Positions 8,572 to 17,615 of a stretch of 64,000 nucleotides of DNA are shown here, piece after piece. The notes under the pieces were generated by a model. It had not been told where the DNA came from and ran no database searches. It was given only the letters and a program-made list of their open reading frames with translations. A program made the translations under genes and the position numbers. Source of the stretch: Acidobacteriota bacterium (GTDB lineage: Bacteria > Acidobacteriota > Thermoanaerobaculia > Multivoradales > J023); contig JAJCXO010000214.1 of the NCBI GenBank assembly GCA_029263395.1, positions 1 to 64,000 of the forward strand, read 5' to 3'. Every line of letters begins with the position of its first letter. Position 1 is the first letter of the stretch.

Positions 8572-9775
8572 CCGCCCGGTGGAGACAGTTTTCCTCAATC
8601 CGTGGGACCGTCTCATCGGTCCCAATCGTTACCTGATCGAGCTGTTGCGGCATGCCCCTGAGCTAGCCCGCCGCAGCCTGGTGGCGTTGCCGATGAACAC
8701 CGACGCGGGCGACGAATACTCCGAGCTCGGCTGCAAAGTGGTCACTTGGCCGGAAATGGCTCTTGTTCATCCTCGGATCACCGCCCGCCACCTCGCTCAC
8801 CTGCTGAGCGCCCACACGTTCGGCCTGGCCCGCATCCGGCGCCGCCTGCGGGCCTTGGCTCCACGAATTGTCGTCAGCAATAGTGAGAGTCTTTGGCTCG
8901 GTGGTATGGCGGCTCGGTCGCTGAACATCCCTCACTTGCAGATCTTCCACACGCTGACCTTCGAGGATCGGCTCGGTCAGCGCCCCAAACTGCTGGCGAC
9001 CTACTTGCGTTTCATTGCATCCTGGAATCAGCGGATTCTGGCTGTCTCTCACGCTGTCGAGCAAGCGCTCGAGCGCCATGGCGTTGCAGCCTCCAAACTT
9101 GCCACCTTGCCCAATCCCCTACCGACAGAGCTGCCCGCCGACGATCCACAACGTGTCCACGAACTCGACGAGCTGCTCGCGGCACATGACCCAGTGTTGC
9201 TTTGCGCGGGCCGGATCTCACCGATGAAAGGCCAGGACCGCTTGGTGGAAGCATTGCCTCGGGTCGTCGAGCAGTTCCCCAGACTGCTCTGCTGCTTCGC
9301 AGGCCGTGTCGGCTCTGCCGACGGCGCCGAAGATACCGTCGGTTTCTCGCATCAACTCCGCCAGCGGATCGACGAGCTAGGCCTCACGTCTGCGATACGC
9401 TTCCTGGGCGAATGTGACTACCTCCCAGATCTGCTGCGGCGGGCCGATCTCTACATCCAGCCCTCCCGCACCGAGTCGTTCGGCCGGGTGGTTGCCGAGG
9501 CCTTGTTGTGTGAGACTCCGGTTGTCGCCTTTGCCGTCGGCGGAATCCCGGAGACGGTCGGGCCGGGCGCTCTTCTCGCTCCGCGAGACGATCAAGACGC
9601 TCTGAGTACCGCCATGCTGGAATCTCTGACACAGCCTGAGCAAGCTCGCAGCCGGACACTGGCGGGTCGCCGCCACGTCCTCCATCAATTCGACGCCAAC
9701 AAAGTTGCCCAACAATTCCTTGCAATGCTCGAGGAACTGACGACGCAACCTTTCCCAACCCACAGCCGAGCCTAA
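8561..9775 (+). CDS. Glycosyltransferase family 4
   Basis: The open frame runs further upstream, but everything before 8561 lies inside the preceding gene and lacks family similarity. The GTG at 8561, overlapping the previous stop by 11 bases, gives a 404-residue protein starting close to VFLNPWDRLIGPNRYL. The donor domain shows LLCAGRISPMKGQDRL, IRFLGECDYLPDLL and an E-x7-E signature (RTESFGRVVAEALL). A second GTG at 8579 is an alternative start. It should add a sugar to the same glycan as its neighbour; the two genes are paralogous in fold but not near-identical. Confidence 0.88.
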   Translation: MAVDRPVETVFLNPWDRLIGPNRYLIELLRHAPELARRSLVALPMNTDAGDEYSELGCKVVTWPEMALVHPRITARHLAHLLSAHTFGLARIRRRLRALAPRIVVSNSESLWLGGMAARSLNIPHLQIFHTLTFEDRLGQRPKLLATYLRFIASWNQRILAVSHAVEQALERHGVAASKLATLPNPLPTELPADDPQRVHELDELLAAHDPVLLCAGRISPMKGQDRLVEALPRVVEQFPRLLCCFAGRVGSADGAEDTVGFSHQLRQRIDELGLTSAIRFLGECDYLPDLLRRADLYIQPSRTESFGRVVAEALLCETPVVAFAVGGIPETVGPGALLAPRDDQDALSTAMLESLTQPEQARSRTLAGRRHVLHQFDANKVAQQFLAMLEELTTQPFPTHSRA

Positions 9776-9780
9776 ACGAC

Positions 9781-11673
9781 ATGTGTGGCATCGCAGGTTA
9801 TCTCTTCCTCACAGCACCCCGCGACGAGGCTCCCGATCTCGAACGCATGACCCGACTGCTGAGCCACCGGGGCCCCGACGAAGAAGGCTACCACCGGGAA
9901 GAACGTGTCGGGCTGGGTATGCGGCGACTCAGCATCATCGATTTGGAGACCGGTAAACAACCGATCCACAACGAAACCGGTGACATCACCGTCGTCTTCA
10001 ATGGTGAGATCTATAACTTCCACGAGCTGCGCTCCCGTCTCCTGGCGTTGGGGCATCAGTTCTCTACCGCCAGCGACACCGAAGTCCTGGTGCACGGGTA
10101 TGAGGAATGGGGCGATGCACTACCCCAGCATTTGCGAGGCATGTTCACCTTCGCGATTTGGGATCGTCGCCAACAACGCCTGCTGTTGGCCCGGGACCAC
10201 TTCGGCATCAAGCCTCTGTACTACACACGTTGTGGCGACTTGTTGCTGTTTGGGTCGGAGATCAAATCTCTTCTGGCCTGGAAGGATGTCTCCCGTGAAA
10301 TCGACCATCACGCCTTCGATCGCTTCCTGTCGTTCCTCTACATCCCCGAACCGAGCTCGATTTTCCGCCAGATCCAGGCTCTCCCCGCCGGGCACACTCT
10401 GACTTGCCAACAAGGCACAGTCCGAGTCGAGCGTTATTGGAGGTACCGCCCAGAGCCGGGCCGGTTCAGTTCGCGTTCGGACGCGATCGAAGCCGTGCGC
10501 GAAGCTTTCGAGGACAGCGTCCGTGCGATGCTGATCGCTGACGTGCCGGTGGGTCTCTTCCTCTCGGGCGGCGTCGACTCAGCCAGTATTTTGGCGATGA
10601 TGGCACGGCACAGCAACGAGCCGATCCAGACCTTCTCCATCGGTTTCGGCGACGCCGAGCATCGCTGGGACGAGCTGAAAGCGGCCGCCGCACTAGCACA
10701 GCACCACCACACCCAACACCACGAGTTCCGACTCGAGCCGGACGTTGTCTCGCTCTTGCCAGAAGTGATCCGCCACTTTGATCAACCGTTCGCCAACCCG
10801 ACCGCGGTCATCCTCCATCTGCTATCGGAGAGGACCCGGCAACATGTCAAGGTTGCTCTCTCCGGCACTGGCGGCGACGAGTTTTTTGCTGGTTACCCGA
10901 GATATCTCGGCATGACCCTACTCGACCGCTACCGTTTCTTGCCCAGCGCTTTGAGACGAGCCGCTGCCGGCCTCGGACGAGTTTTGCTGAGGGAATCGAA
11001 CGATGGCCGACAAGGCGCCCGCCGAGCGCGCCGGTTTCTGGAAAGCGGCACGCTGCCGTTCGATCAGAGTTATGCGGCGATGTTGGTAACCCTCGAGGAC
11101 GCACGGAAGCGCCAACTCTACACTCCAGAGATGCAGCAGCAACTTGCGGACTGCGATACCACCGACTTCGTGCGCCAACATCTTGTCGCAAGCGACGGCT
11201 CAACTCCCGCCGCCCTCGAGCGGCTACTCGCCACCGACATTGCCACCTACCTGCCTTTCAACCAACTAGCCTACGCCGACCGCATGAGCATGGCCGGCTC
11301 ACTGGAAGTTCGCGTTCCATTCGTCGACCAGCGGCTAGCGGACGTCGCGGCCGGTATCCCCCTCGCTTGGCACCTCAGGCGAGGCCAGACCAAGAGCCTG
11401 TTCCGCGAAGCCATGGCACCGTTTCTCTCCCAGCAGGTCTTGCGAGGCGCCAAGCGCGGCCTCAATCTTCCGATTGCTCTGTGGTTCCGCGGCGAGCTGT
11501 TGGGTTGGTTACGCGATCTACTGGCACCTGAACGGATCGCCCAGCGCGGCTACTTTCGCCCCGAGGCGATTCAAGAGCTTCTCTCCGAGCATGTCGCGGG
11601 ACGCCGCGACCATTCCCTCTTCCTGTGGGCGCTTGCCGTACAGGAAGTGTGGCACCAAGAGATCATCGACTAA
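9781..11673 (+). CDS. asnB: Glutamine-hydrolysing asparagine synthase family protein
   Basis: The 630-residue protein has the two-domain layout of AsnB. The N-terminal Ntn-type glutaminase carries the nucleophile Cys2 (MCGIAGY) and the loop LSHRGPDEEG; the C-terminal synthetase has the ATP pyrophosphatase loop SGGVDSAS near residue 265 and the SGTGGDE segment. It releases ammonia from glutamine and couples it to an adenylated carboxylate. Within a polysaccharide locus it may amidate a uronic acid or similar group rather than make free asparagine; members of this family occur in O-antigen and exosortase-linked loci. It begins 5 bases after the preceding stop. Confidence 0.9.
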   Translation: MCGIAGYLFLTAPRDEAPDLERMTRLLSHRGPDEEGYHREERVGLGMRRLSIIDLETGKQPIHNETGDITVVFNGEIYNFHELRSRLLALGHQFSTASDTEVLVHGYEEWGDALPQHLRGMFTFAIWDRRQQRLLLARDHFGIKPLYYTRCGDLLLFGSEIKSLLAWKDVSREIDHHAFDRFLSFLYIPEPSSIFRQIQALPAGHTLTCQQGTVRVERYWRYRPEPGRFSSRSDAIEAVREAFEDSVRAMLIADVPVGLFLSGGVDSASILAMMARHSNEPIQTFSIGFGDAEHRWDELKAAAALAQHHHTQHHEFRLEPDVVSLLPEVIRHFDQPFANPTAVILHLLSERTRQHVKVALSGTGGDEFFAGYPRYLGMTLLDRYRFLPSALRRAAAGLGRVLLRESNDGRQGARRARRFLESGTLPFDQSYAAMLVTLEDARKRQLYTPEMQQQLADCDTTDFVRQHLVASDGSTPAALERLLATDIATYLPFNQLAYADRMSMAGSLEVRVPFVDQRLADVAAGIPLAWHLRRGQTKSLFREAMAPFLSQQVLRGAKRGLNLPIALWFRGELLGWLRDLLAPERIAQRGYFRPEAIQELLSEHVAGRRDHSLFLWALAVQEVWHQEIID

Positions 11674-11683
11674 GCGGCCAATC

Positions 11684-12433
11684 ATGCTGGCTTACTTCTC
11701 GGCGATCGCCGCAAACCTCTTCTTGTGGCTGTGGCTGTCCGTGGCTCTTGCAACGTGGCTGTTGGCGCGGAAAAACCGCCGCCGCAGGTGGGCACTCATA
11801 CCCTGGCTGCTGGTCTGGGTGCTGGCCTGTCGCCCGTTCGGCGAGGCCTTTCTCCGGCCACTGGAGAACCGCTTCGACCAACCATCAGTTGCCGATTTAC
11901 AGGAGCGTGGAGTCCGCCAAGTAGTCGTCTTGACCTCGGGTGGCTTCGAGCCTGTTTCCCAGCTGACGAGTTCGGCCTTGACGACGGGCTCCGCCGCTAG
12001 GCTCCTGGGAGGTATCGAATTGTCCGCCCTACTCGGCCCGGATTGTGTGCTGATCCTCTCCGGTTCTGCCGGCCGAGGTCGGCGTGGCTTGGCGGCGGCC
12101 GAGCACATGCAAATGTTGGTCGACCGCCTGGCACCGCAAATGACAACAAAATCCGAGACACGATCCGGCAGCACAGCCGAACATCCGACCCACATCACTC
12201 CGCTACTTACGGACGGTCCCTTTGTATTGGTGACCTCCGCCTACCACATGCCACGGGCGATGCGCAGCTTCCGACGTGCCGGCCTCGAACCCATCGCCTT
12301 TCCGGTGGATCATCACGCGAGAGGCAACTACGGGTGGAGCGACGTCATCCCCTCGTTCGGCAGCCTCCGTCAGCTCGAGATTGCCTGGCGCGAACTCCTC
12401 GCGCATACCCTCTACATTCTGCGCGGCTGGTAA
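11684..12433 (+). CDS. YdcF/SanA-like DUF218 membrane protein
   Basis: The ATG at 11684, 11 bases past the asnB stop, gives 249 residues; the longer upstream frame only shadows asnB. Two hydrophobic helices at the N-terminus (residues about 8-22 and 30-45) precede a DUF218 domain, recognised by VVVLTSGGFEP, VLILSGSAGRG, LVTSAYHMPRAMRSFRRAG and the C-terminal ELLAHTLYILRG. Family members such as ElyC and SanA act in envelope biogenesis, probably on lipid carrier or peptidoglycan metabolism, with the domain in the periplasm. It is the last gene of the first rightward block and converges with the radical SAM gene. Confidence 0.85.
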   Translation: MLAYFSAIAANLFLWLWLSVALATWLLARKNRRRRWALIPWLLVWVLACRPFGEAFLRPLENRFDQPSVADLQERGVRQVVVLTSGGFEPVSQLTSSALTTGSAARLLGGIELSALLGPDCVLILSGSAGRGRRGLAAAEHMQMLVDRLAPQMTTKSETRSGSTAEHPTHITPLLTDGPFVLVTSAYHMPRAMRSFRRAGLEPIAFPVDHHARGNYGWSDVIPSFGSLRQLEIAWRELLAHTLYILRGW

Positions 12434-12465
12434 CCCTTCGCGGACTTGCCGCGACGGCCCGCGCC

Positions 12466-13557
12466 TCAGTAGTCGATGGCCCACTCATCCATCGCTGGGT
12501 CGGTTTTTGCCAACTCAGCGTGACGATACGTGTATTTGTGCTGATTGAGGCCCTGCATCTCGTAGTTGTCTCGAAATGCCTGGGTATTGAGATTGTCCGT
12601 GTCACACCAACATTCGACAACCGGACACTCCGTCGCCTCTTTCAGCAGCTTGAAGCCACTAAAAATATTCCCATAAGGCACATGGAAGCCACCGCACCGG
12701 AAAACATCCCCATCGATGTTCATCAGAACGTAGTCAACCCCGGCGTGACAGAGGCCGGGGGTTTTCAGCTCCACCATGTGGGCATAATCGTGGCGCGAAT
12801 AGGCCAACGATTTCAGCAACTCGCGTTCTTCGTCGGTGTAACTGTCGGGGTATTTTCTACCCTCGGACCAACCGTTGAACGCTTGCACAAACACCGTCAG
12901 GCCGCGGTCGGAAATCTCTTTCTTGAATTCTTCGATGTGCGGTAACACCGGCGGCCAAGCGACCAGGATCGCTGCCAAGTCGGTGATCTTGCTCATACGT
13001 ACGGCAGTATCCAACCACACGCTGCGATCTTCGACCTGGGTCGGATGGTAACTACAGACCAACGCGATCTTCGACATATCGAAGCCTTCGAAGATTTTTG
13101 CGTACTGCTCATAACTGAAGGACAGGTTCGAGATCAGGTTCAAGGCGACGACGTTGTCGTAGTTCGAAATAGCGCGTGCGCCCGCCACCAACGCTTTACT
13201 GGTAAAGAACTCACCGCCGACACCGATCCGAAGGTCGAGGTTGTAAGGCAGCTCGGCGAGCCTGGACACGATCCGTTGGTATTTATCTTCGCCCCAGGTC
13301 ACCGGCGCCTTGGGCGAAAACAGCATCGATGGCGACTGGGCCAAGGCCAGGAGCCTCGCCCCCGTTTTCTTGGGATGCGCTAGATTGCGACTGATCCGCG
13401 AGATGATCGGCAACTTTTTCTGCGAGCGATCTTCTTCCGCCCGCCCCTCGACGCGATCCATCGTGATGCAATACTCACAGGCATAGTTGCACGGGTTGTA
13501 ACTCGTGTACAGCCGGATCTTCAGCAAGTTTTCGGGCGATTTTTGCTCATGATGCAT
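12466..13557 (-). CDS. Radical SAM protein with C-terminal cysteine cluster
   Basis: The 363-residue protein has the radical SAM 4Fe-4S motif CxxxCxxC at C23, C27 and C30 within YNPCNYACEYC. The middle contains a GVGGEFF segment typical of the SAM-binding sheet. The C-terminal third carries five or more further cysteines (GLCHAG, VFRCGGF, TECPVVECWC), suggesting an auxiliary SPASM- or twitch-like cluster. The substrate is unknown. It stands alone on the minus strand between two rightward polysaccharide blocks, so a role in making or modifying an unusual sugar is plausible, though peptide modification cannot be excluded. No precursor peptide gene is visible beside it. Confidence 0.85.
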   Translation of the reverse strand: MHHEQKSPENLLKIRLYTSYNPCNYACEYCITMDRVEGRAEEDRSQKKLPIISRISRNLAHPKKTGARLLALAQSPSMLFSPKAPVTWGEDKYQRIVSRLAELPYNLDLRIGVGGEFFTSKALVAGARAISNYDNVVALNLISNLSFSYEQYAKIFEGFDMSKIALVCSYHPTQVEDRSVWLDTAVRMSKITDLAAILVAWPPVLPHIEEFKKEISDRGLTVFVQAFNGWSEGRKYPDSYTDEERELLKSLAYSRHDYAHMVELKTPGLCHAGVDYVLMNIDGDVFRCGGFHVPYGNIFSGFKLLKEATECPVVECWCDTDNLNTQAFRDNYEMQGLNQHKYTYRHAELAKTDPAMDEWAIDY

Positions 13558-13789
13558 GACGATTCCTTGTCACCGATTCTTGCAGATCATCGGGCCTGAT
13601 GCCTCAGGTTATGCCGAGCGCCTCGGATTGCCAGATCGGTCTGATGGGCCTCAGAAGGGCCCCAAGGGTACCACACCTGACTCCGCCAAAAACCTAGCAA
13701 AGCAGCCCCGACAGCCCTCCCTTCGACGCCCAACCGGTCGCTTTCGGACGTTTCCTATCACCGGCAGCCGCGTCGAAAAGCCCCAATGG
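13558..13789. other. Intergenic region upstream of the radical SAM gene
   Basis: This is the 5' part of the 561-base gap between the leftward radical SAM gene and the rightward bi-domain oxidoreductase. It should contain the promoter of the radical SAM gene. I see no coding sequence, tRNA or clear hairpin in it; the rest of the gap is filled by the 42-bp array. Confidence 0.5.
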
Positions 13790-14013
13790 ACGCTCGATTA
13801 CCCCTTCCAAAACGTCAGGACACCCCGATTAACGCTCGATCGCACGCTCCCAAGCGTCAGGACACCGCGATCAACGCTCGATCCTACGATCCCCAGCGTC
13901 AGGACAGTGCGATCAACGCTCGATTGCACTCTCTCGGGCGTCAGGACACCCCAATCAAGGCTCGATTGCACTTTCTCGAGCGTCAGGATCGTACGATCGA
14001 CGCTCAACTGGGG
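13790..14013. repeat. 42-bp tandem repeat array, five full copies plus a partial
   Basis: Units begin at 13790, 13832, 13874, 13916, 13958 and 14000, each starting ACGCTCGAT or a close variant and containing GCGTCAGGA in the middle. The spacing is exactly 42 bases each time, while sequence identity between copies is roughly 75-85 percent. Because 42 is a multiple of three, several frames stay open and encode 14-residue repeats, but there is no start signal or codon pattern to suggest translation. In the copy at 13832 GATCGC pairs with GCGATC around an inner ACGCT/AGCGT pair, so hairpins are possible. Confidence 0.9.
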
Positions 14014-14118
14014 TCTTCGAGACCGGTGCCTGATCCGCAACAACTCCCTGCTGTAGCTTCGGGCATCGAGTTCTAGTAGGCTCCCAATCTTCCTCGAACT
14101 TCCCTCCCGAGTTGGTCC

Positions 14119-16389
14119 ATGAAGTCCCTCGTTCAGAATTACAGCAAAGGCCAACCGACGGTCACCGAAGTTCCTCCCCCAGCCTTACAGCCCGGAGGCA
14201 TTCTGGTCGGCAACGCTGTCTCCCTGATCAGCGCGGGGACCGAACGCTCGATGGTCGACATGGCCCGCAAGAGCCTGCTGGGCAAAGCCCGCGAACGGCC
14301 CGATCTGGTGCGCAAAGTCCTCGAGAAAGTACGGCGCGACGGCGTTCTGGCAGCGGTGAAAACCGTCCGCAGCCGCCTCGACGCGCCGGTGCCCCTCGGC
14401 TACTCCTGCGCCGGAACCGTCCTTGCTCTCGGTGAAGGTGTCGATAACTTCCGCATCGGCGACCGCGTCGCTTGCGCTGGCGCCGGTTATGCCAACCACG
14501 CGGAAATGATCTTCGTCCCCAAACATCTCGCGGTAGCCGTTCCCGATCACGTACAGCTCGAAGCGGCGGCCTACACCACAGTGGGAGCCATCGCGTTGCA
14601 AGGTCTGCGGCTCGCCAAGCTGGAGCTTGGAGAAGTGGTTGCTGTGATCGGATTTGGGCTGGTGGGTCTGCTCACCGCCCAACTCGGACGGGCGGCGGGC
14701 TGTCGGGTCATCGGCCTCGACCTCGACGCCGACCGCTGTCGACTCGCCGAGAGCCTGGGCGTCGAAGTTGCGGTCACCAAGCCCTCGGATCTGCTGGCGG
14801 CCTGCCGAGAACGGACCGAGGGCCATGGCGCCGACAAGATCCTCGTAACCGCTTCGACCAAGAGCTCACAACCCATCGAACTGGCGAGCGAGCTGGCGCG
14901 GACCAACGGCATTGTCGTGGCGGTTGGTGCGGTCGGCATGGACGTGCCGCGACGTCCCTTCTACGACAAAGAATTGACGTTGCGTGTCTCGCGCTCCTAT
15001 GGCCCGGGGCGTTACGACCCTGACTACGAGGAGAAAGGGCGCGACTACCCGATCGGCCATGTTCGCTGGACCGAAAATCGCAACATGCAGGCATTCGTTC
15101 AGCAACTGGCGACGGGTCGCGTCGACACCGCGCCGCTGACCAGTCACCGATTCGCGATTGATGCGGCAGATCAGGCCTACCAATTGCTCACCGGGGCCCC
15201 CTCTGAACCTTACCTCGGGATTGTCCTGACGTACCCTCAAGACAGCAACTTGGACAGCCCCCAGGACAGTCACCCGGACGGCAACCTTCCAGGCGACAAA
15301 ACGACTTTCGACTCAAGCGACACGTCAACCAGCCCTCCACCTGCCAGGCTTGCACCAGCGAGCCAACAATCTGCCGAGTCGGCAACACCCGCGAAACGGC
15401 ACCACCTCACCTTAGGGGTTTTGGGCGCTGGCCAGTTTGCGACCGGTGTACTGCTACCTGAGCTCCGCCGACTGGATTCCGTCGAGTTCGCCAAGGTCTG
15501 TACCGCAACCGGCGTCAAAGCGCAGAGTGCCGCGGCCAAATTCGGTTTCCAGTCCGCAACCACCGAGGCCTCGGAAGTCACGAGCGATCGAGCGATCGAC
15601 GCGGTGTTGATCGCAACCCGTCATCATCTGCACGCTCAGCAAGTCATCGCCGCACTCGCAGCCGACAAGGACATCTTTGTCGAAAAGCCTCTGTGTTTGA
15701 CCGAGGACGAGTTGCAGGAGATCGAAGACGCGCACGCTGCATTCAGCAAACGCCTCGGTCGCCCCCCCTGCTTGATGGTTGGCTACAACCGACGATTTGC
15801 CCCGATGTCCGAACGCCTCGCCACCTTCTTCGGCGACATCGACGAGCCGCTGGTGGTCCACTACCGCGTCAATGCCGGCCATATTCCCACCGACCACTGG
15901 GTGCAAGATCCCGAACAAGGAGGAGGTCGGATCCTCGGTGAGGTCTGCCACTTCGTCGACTATCTGGCGTTCCTCACCGCCAGCACCCCACGACGAGTCA
16001 GCGCGTTCTCGACACCCAACGTCGGGCGTTATCGCGACGATAATCTGGTGGCGACGATCGAGCTCGACAATGGGTCCATAGGAACCGTGACCTACGTCGC
16101 CAACGGTGACACCTCACTCGCCAAGGAGAGGATCGAGGTCTCGGGGGGCGGAGCCTTTGCGGTGCTCGACAACTTTCGCCGACTCGATCTGGTGCGGGGT
16201 GGTCAGAGCCGGGTGATGCGCTCCCGTTTGCAGCAAGACAAGGGGCACCGGGCACAGCTCGAAGCGTTTGTGCAAGCCGCCCGTACCGGCCAAACAGCCC
16301 CGATTCCCTGGCAACAAACCGTGGACACGTCCCGGGCGACCTTCGCGATCGTCCAAAGTCTCCGAACGGGCTCACCGATCGTGCTCTAG
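14119..16389 (+). CDS. Bi-domain oxidoreductase: zinc-type alcohol dehydrogenase fused to Gfo/Idh/MocA dehydrogenase
   Basis: The 756-residue protein is a fusion. Residues 1 to about 372 match medium-chain dehydrogenases, with a VIGFGLVGLLTAQLGRAAG cofactor loop near residue 176. Residues about 375-425 form a low-complexity Asp/Ser/Pro linker. Residues about 428-756 match Gfo/Idh/MocA oxidoreductases, with LGVLGAGQFATG and the active-site region VEKPLCL. Such fused proteins are known from exopolysaccharide loci and probably oxidise and reduce a nucleotide sugar in sequence. It leads the second rightward block; the next gene starts 14 bases downstream. Confidence 0.88.
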   Translation: MKSLVQNYSKGQPTVTEVPPPALQPGGILVGNAVSLISAGTERSMVDMARKSLLGKARERPDLVRKVLEKVRRDGVLAAVKTVRSRLDAPVPLGYSCAGTVLALGEGVDNFRIGDRVACAGAGYANHAEMIFVPKHLAVAVPDHVQLEAAAYTTVGAIALQGLRLAKLELGEVVAVIGFGLVGLLTAQLGRAAGCRVIGLDLDADRCRLAESLGVEVAVTKPSDLLAACRERTEGHGADKILVTASTKSSQPIELASELARTNGIVVAVGAVGMDVPRRPFYDKELTLRVSRSYGPGRYDPDYEEKGRDYPIGHVRWTENRNMQAFVQQLATGRVDTAPLTSHRFAIDAADQAYQLLTGAPSEPYLGIVLTYPQDSNLDSPQDSHPDGNLPGDKTTFDSSDTSTSPPPARLAPASQQSAESATPAKRHHLTLGVLGAGQFATGVLLPELRRLDSVEFAKVCTATGVKAQSAAAKFGFQSATTEASEVTSDRAIDAVLIATRHHLHAQQVIAALAADKDIFVEKPLCLTEDELQEIEDAHAAFSKRLGRPPCLMVGYNRRFAPMSERLATFFGDIDEPLVVHYRVNAGHIPTDHWVQDPEQGGGRILGEVCHFVDYLAFLTASTPRRVSAFSTPNVGRYRDDNLVATIELDNGSIGTVTYVANGDTSLAKERIEVSGGGAFAVLDNFRRLDLVRGGQSRVMRSRLQQDKGHRAQLEAFVQAARTGQTAPIPWQQTVDTSRATFAIVQSLRTGSPIVL

Positions 16390-16403
16390 ATCGGCCTAGC
16401 GCC

Positions 16404-17615
16404 ATGCGTTTCGCCATCCTGACTCAGTATTACCCGCCGGAAATGGGAGCCCCCCAGGCGCGCTTATCCGAGCTCGCCGCTCGCTTCGTTGAACGCGGAC
16501 ATCAAGTCTTCGTCTTGACCGCGATGCCCAACTATCCACGGGGCAAGTTCTTTCCCGGCTACGGAGGATTGCTGCGGCGCGAAGCGCACGATGGCGTTCA
16601 GATTATCCGCACCACGCTCTATCCGACCAAGCGAGTCGGTTTGGTGCCGCGACTCACCAACTACTTTTCCTTCGTCGGTTCTTCGCTGCTCTGCGGCGCG
16701 TTCACCCTGCCCAAAGTTGACTTCCTGCTGACCGAGAGCCCGCCCCTCTTTCTCGGGATCTCGGGTTATCTCCTGAGCCGTCTCAAAGGCACACGGTTGA
16801 TCTTTAACGTCGCCGACCTGTGGCCCCAGAGTGCCGTCGAGCTCGGAGTTGTGGGCGACGGTATGGCATTGAAAGCCGCCCTGGCCCTCGAGGCCTTCTG
16901 TTACCACAAGGCATGGCTGGTCAGTGGACAGAACCGCGGCATCCTCGACGATATCGAACGACGTTTCCCCGAGGTGCCGACCCATCACCTCTCCAATGGC
17001 GTCGATCCCGAGCTGTTCCATCCCGGCGTCGTCTCACGTCGACAACATTTTGGTCTCGGTCGCGACGATGAATGCATTGTGCTTTATGCTGGGCTCCATG
17101 GGCTGGCCCAGGGTTTGACCCAGGTGCTCGAAGCGGCGGCGCGCCTCCGAGACGTCACCGGCTTGCGCTTTGCGATGGTCGGCGACGGCCCTGCGAAAGA
17201 ACACCTACAGGCCAAAGCTGCCGAGATGCAACTCGACAACATCAGCTTTTTCGATCCGCAGCCACGCCAGATGATGCCCGAGCTACTGGCGTCTGCCGAC
17301 ATCGCAATCGCCTGTCTCGAACGTTCGATGATCGGCGCCGTACCGTCCAAGATCTACGAAGCCATGGGTGCGGCCCGCCCTATTGTGCTCGCTGCCGAAG
17401 GTGAGCCAGCGGACATCGTGCAGCAGAGCGGTGGCGGCCTGACGGTTCCTTCGGGAGATGTTGCGGGGATCGCCGCCGCCATCCGACGTCTAGCGGAGCA
17501 TCCCGACGAGCGTCGAGCGCTGGGAGAACGCGGGCGCCAAGCCGCAATCGAGCGTTACCATCGTGGCAAGATCGTCAACTCCTTCATCGACCGCTTGGAA
17601 GGCGCTCTGTCATGA
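16404..17615 (+). CDS. WbuB-like family 4 glycosyltransferase
   Basis: The 403-residue GT-B enzyme opens with ILTQYYPPEMGAPQARLSELA and continues with LTAMPNYPRGKF, a combination typical of the WbuB group (N-acetylfucosaminyl transferases and relatives). The donor domain has a VPSKIYEAMGAARPIV segment. It would transfer an amino sugar to the growing lipid-linked repeat unit in the cytoplasm. Its TGA overlaps the wecB ATG by 4 bases, and a WecB epimerase next door fits a donor of the UDP-ManNAc or UDP-FucNAc class. Confidence 0.88.
   Translation: MRFAILTQYYPPEMGAPQARLSELAARFVERGHQVFVLTAMPNYPRGKFFPGYGGLLRREAHDGVQIIRTTLYPTKRVGLVPRLTNYFSFVGSSLLCGAFTLPKVDFLLTESPPLFLGISGYLLSRLKGTRLIFNVADLWPQSAVELGVVGDGMALKAALALEAFCYHKAWLVSGQNRGILDDIERRFPEVPTHHLSNGVDPELFHPGVVSRRQHFGLGRDDECIVLYAGLHGLAQGLTQVLEAAARLRDVTGLRFAMVGDGPAKEHLQAKAAEMQLDNISFFDPQPRQMMPELLASADIAIACLERSMIGAVPSKIYEAMGAARPIVLAAEGEPADIVQQSGGGLTVPSGDVAGIAAAIRRLAEHPDERRALGERGRQAAIERYHRGKIVNSFIDRLEGALS

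Noticed and set aside
12439-12453. Terminator between the YdcF-like and radical SAM genes
   Set aside because: A 5-bp stem (CGCGG/CCGCG) exists but there is no T run on either strand, so support is too weak.
13790-14013. CRISPR array
   Set aside because: Every 42-bp unit resembles every other along its whole length; there are no unique spacers and no cas genes.
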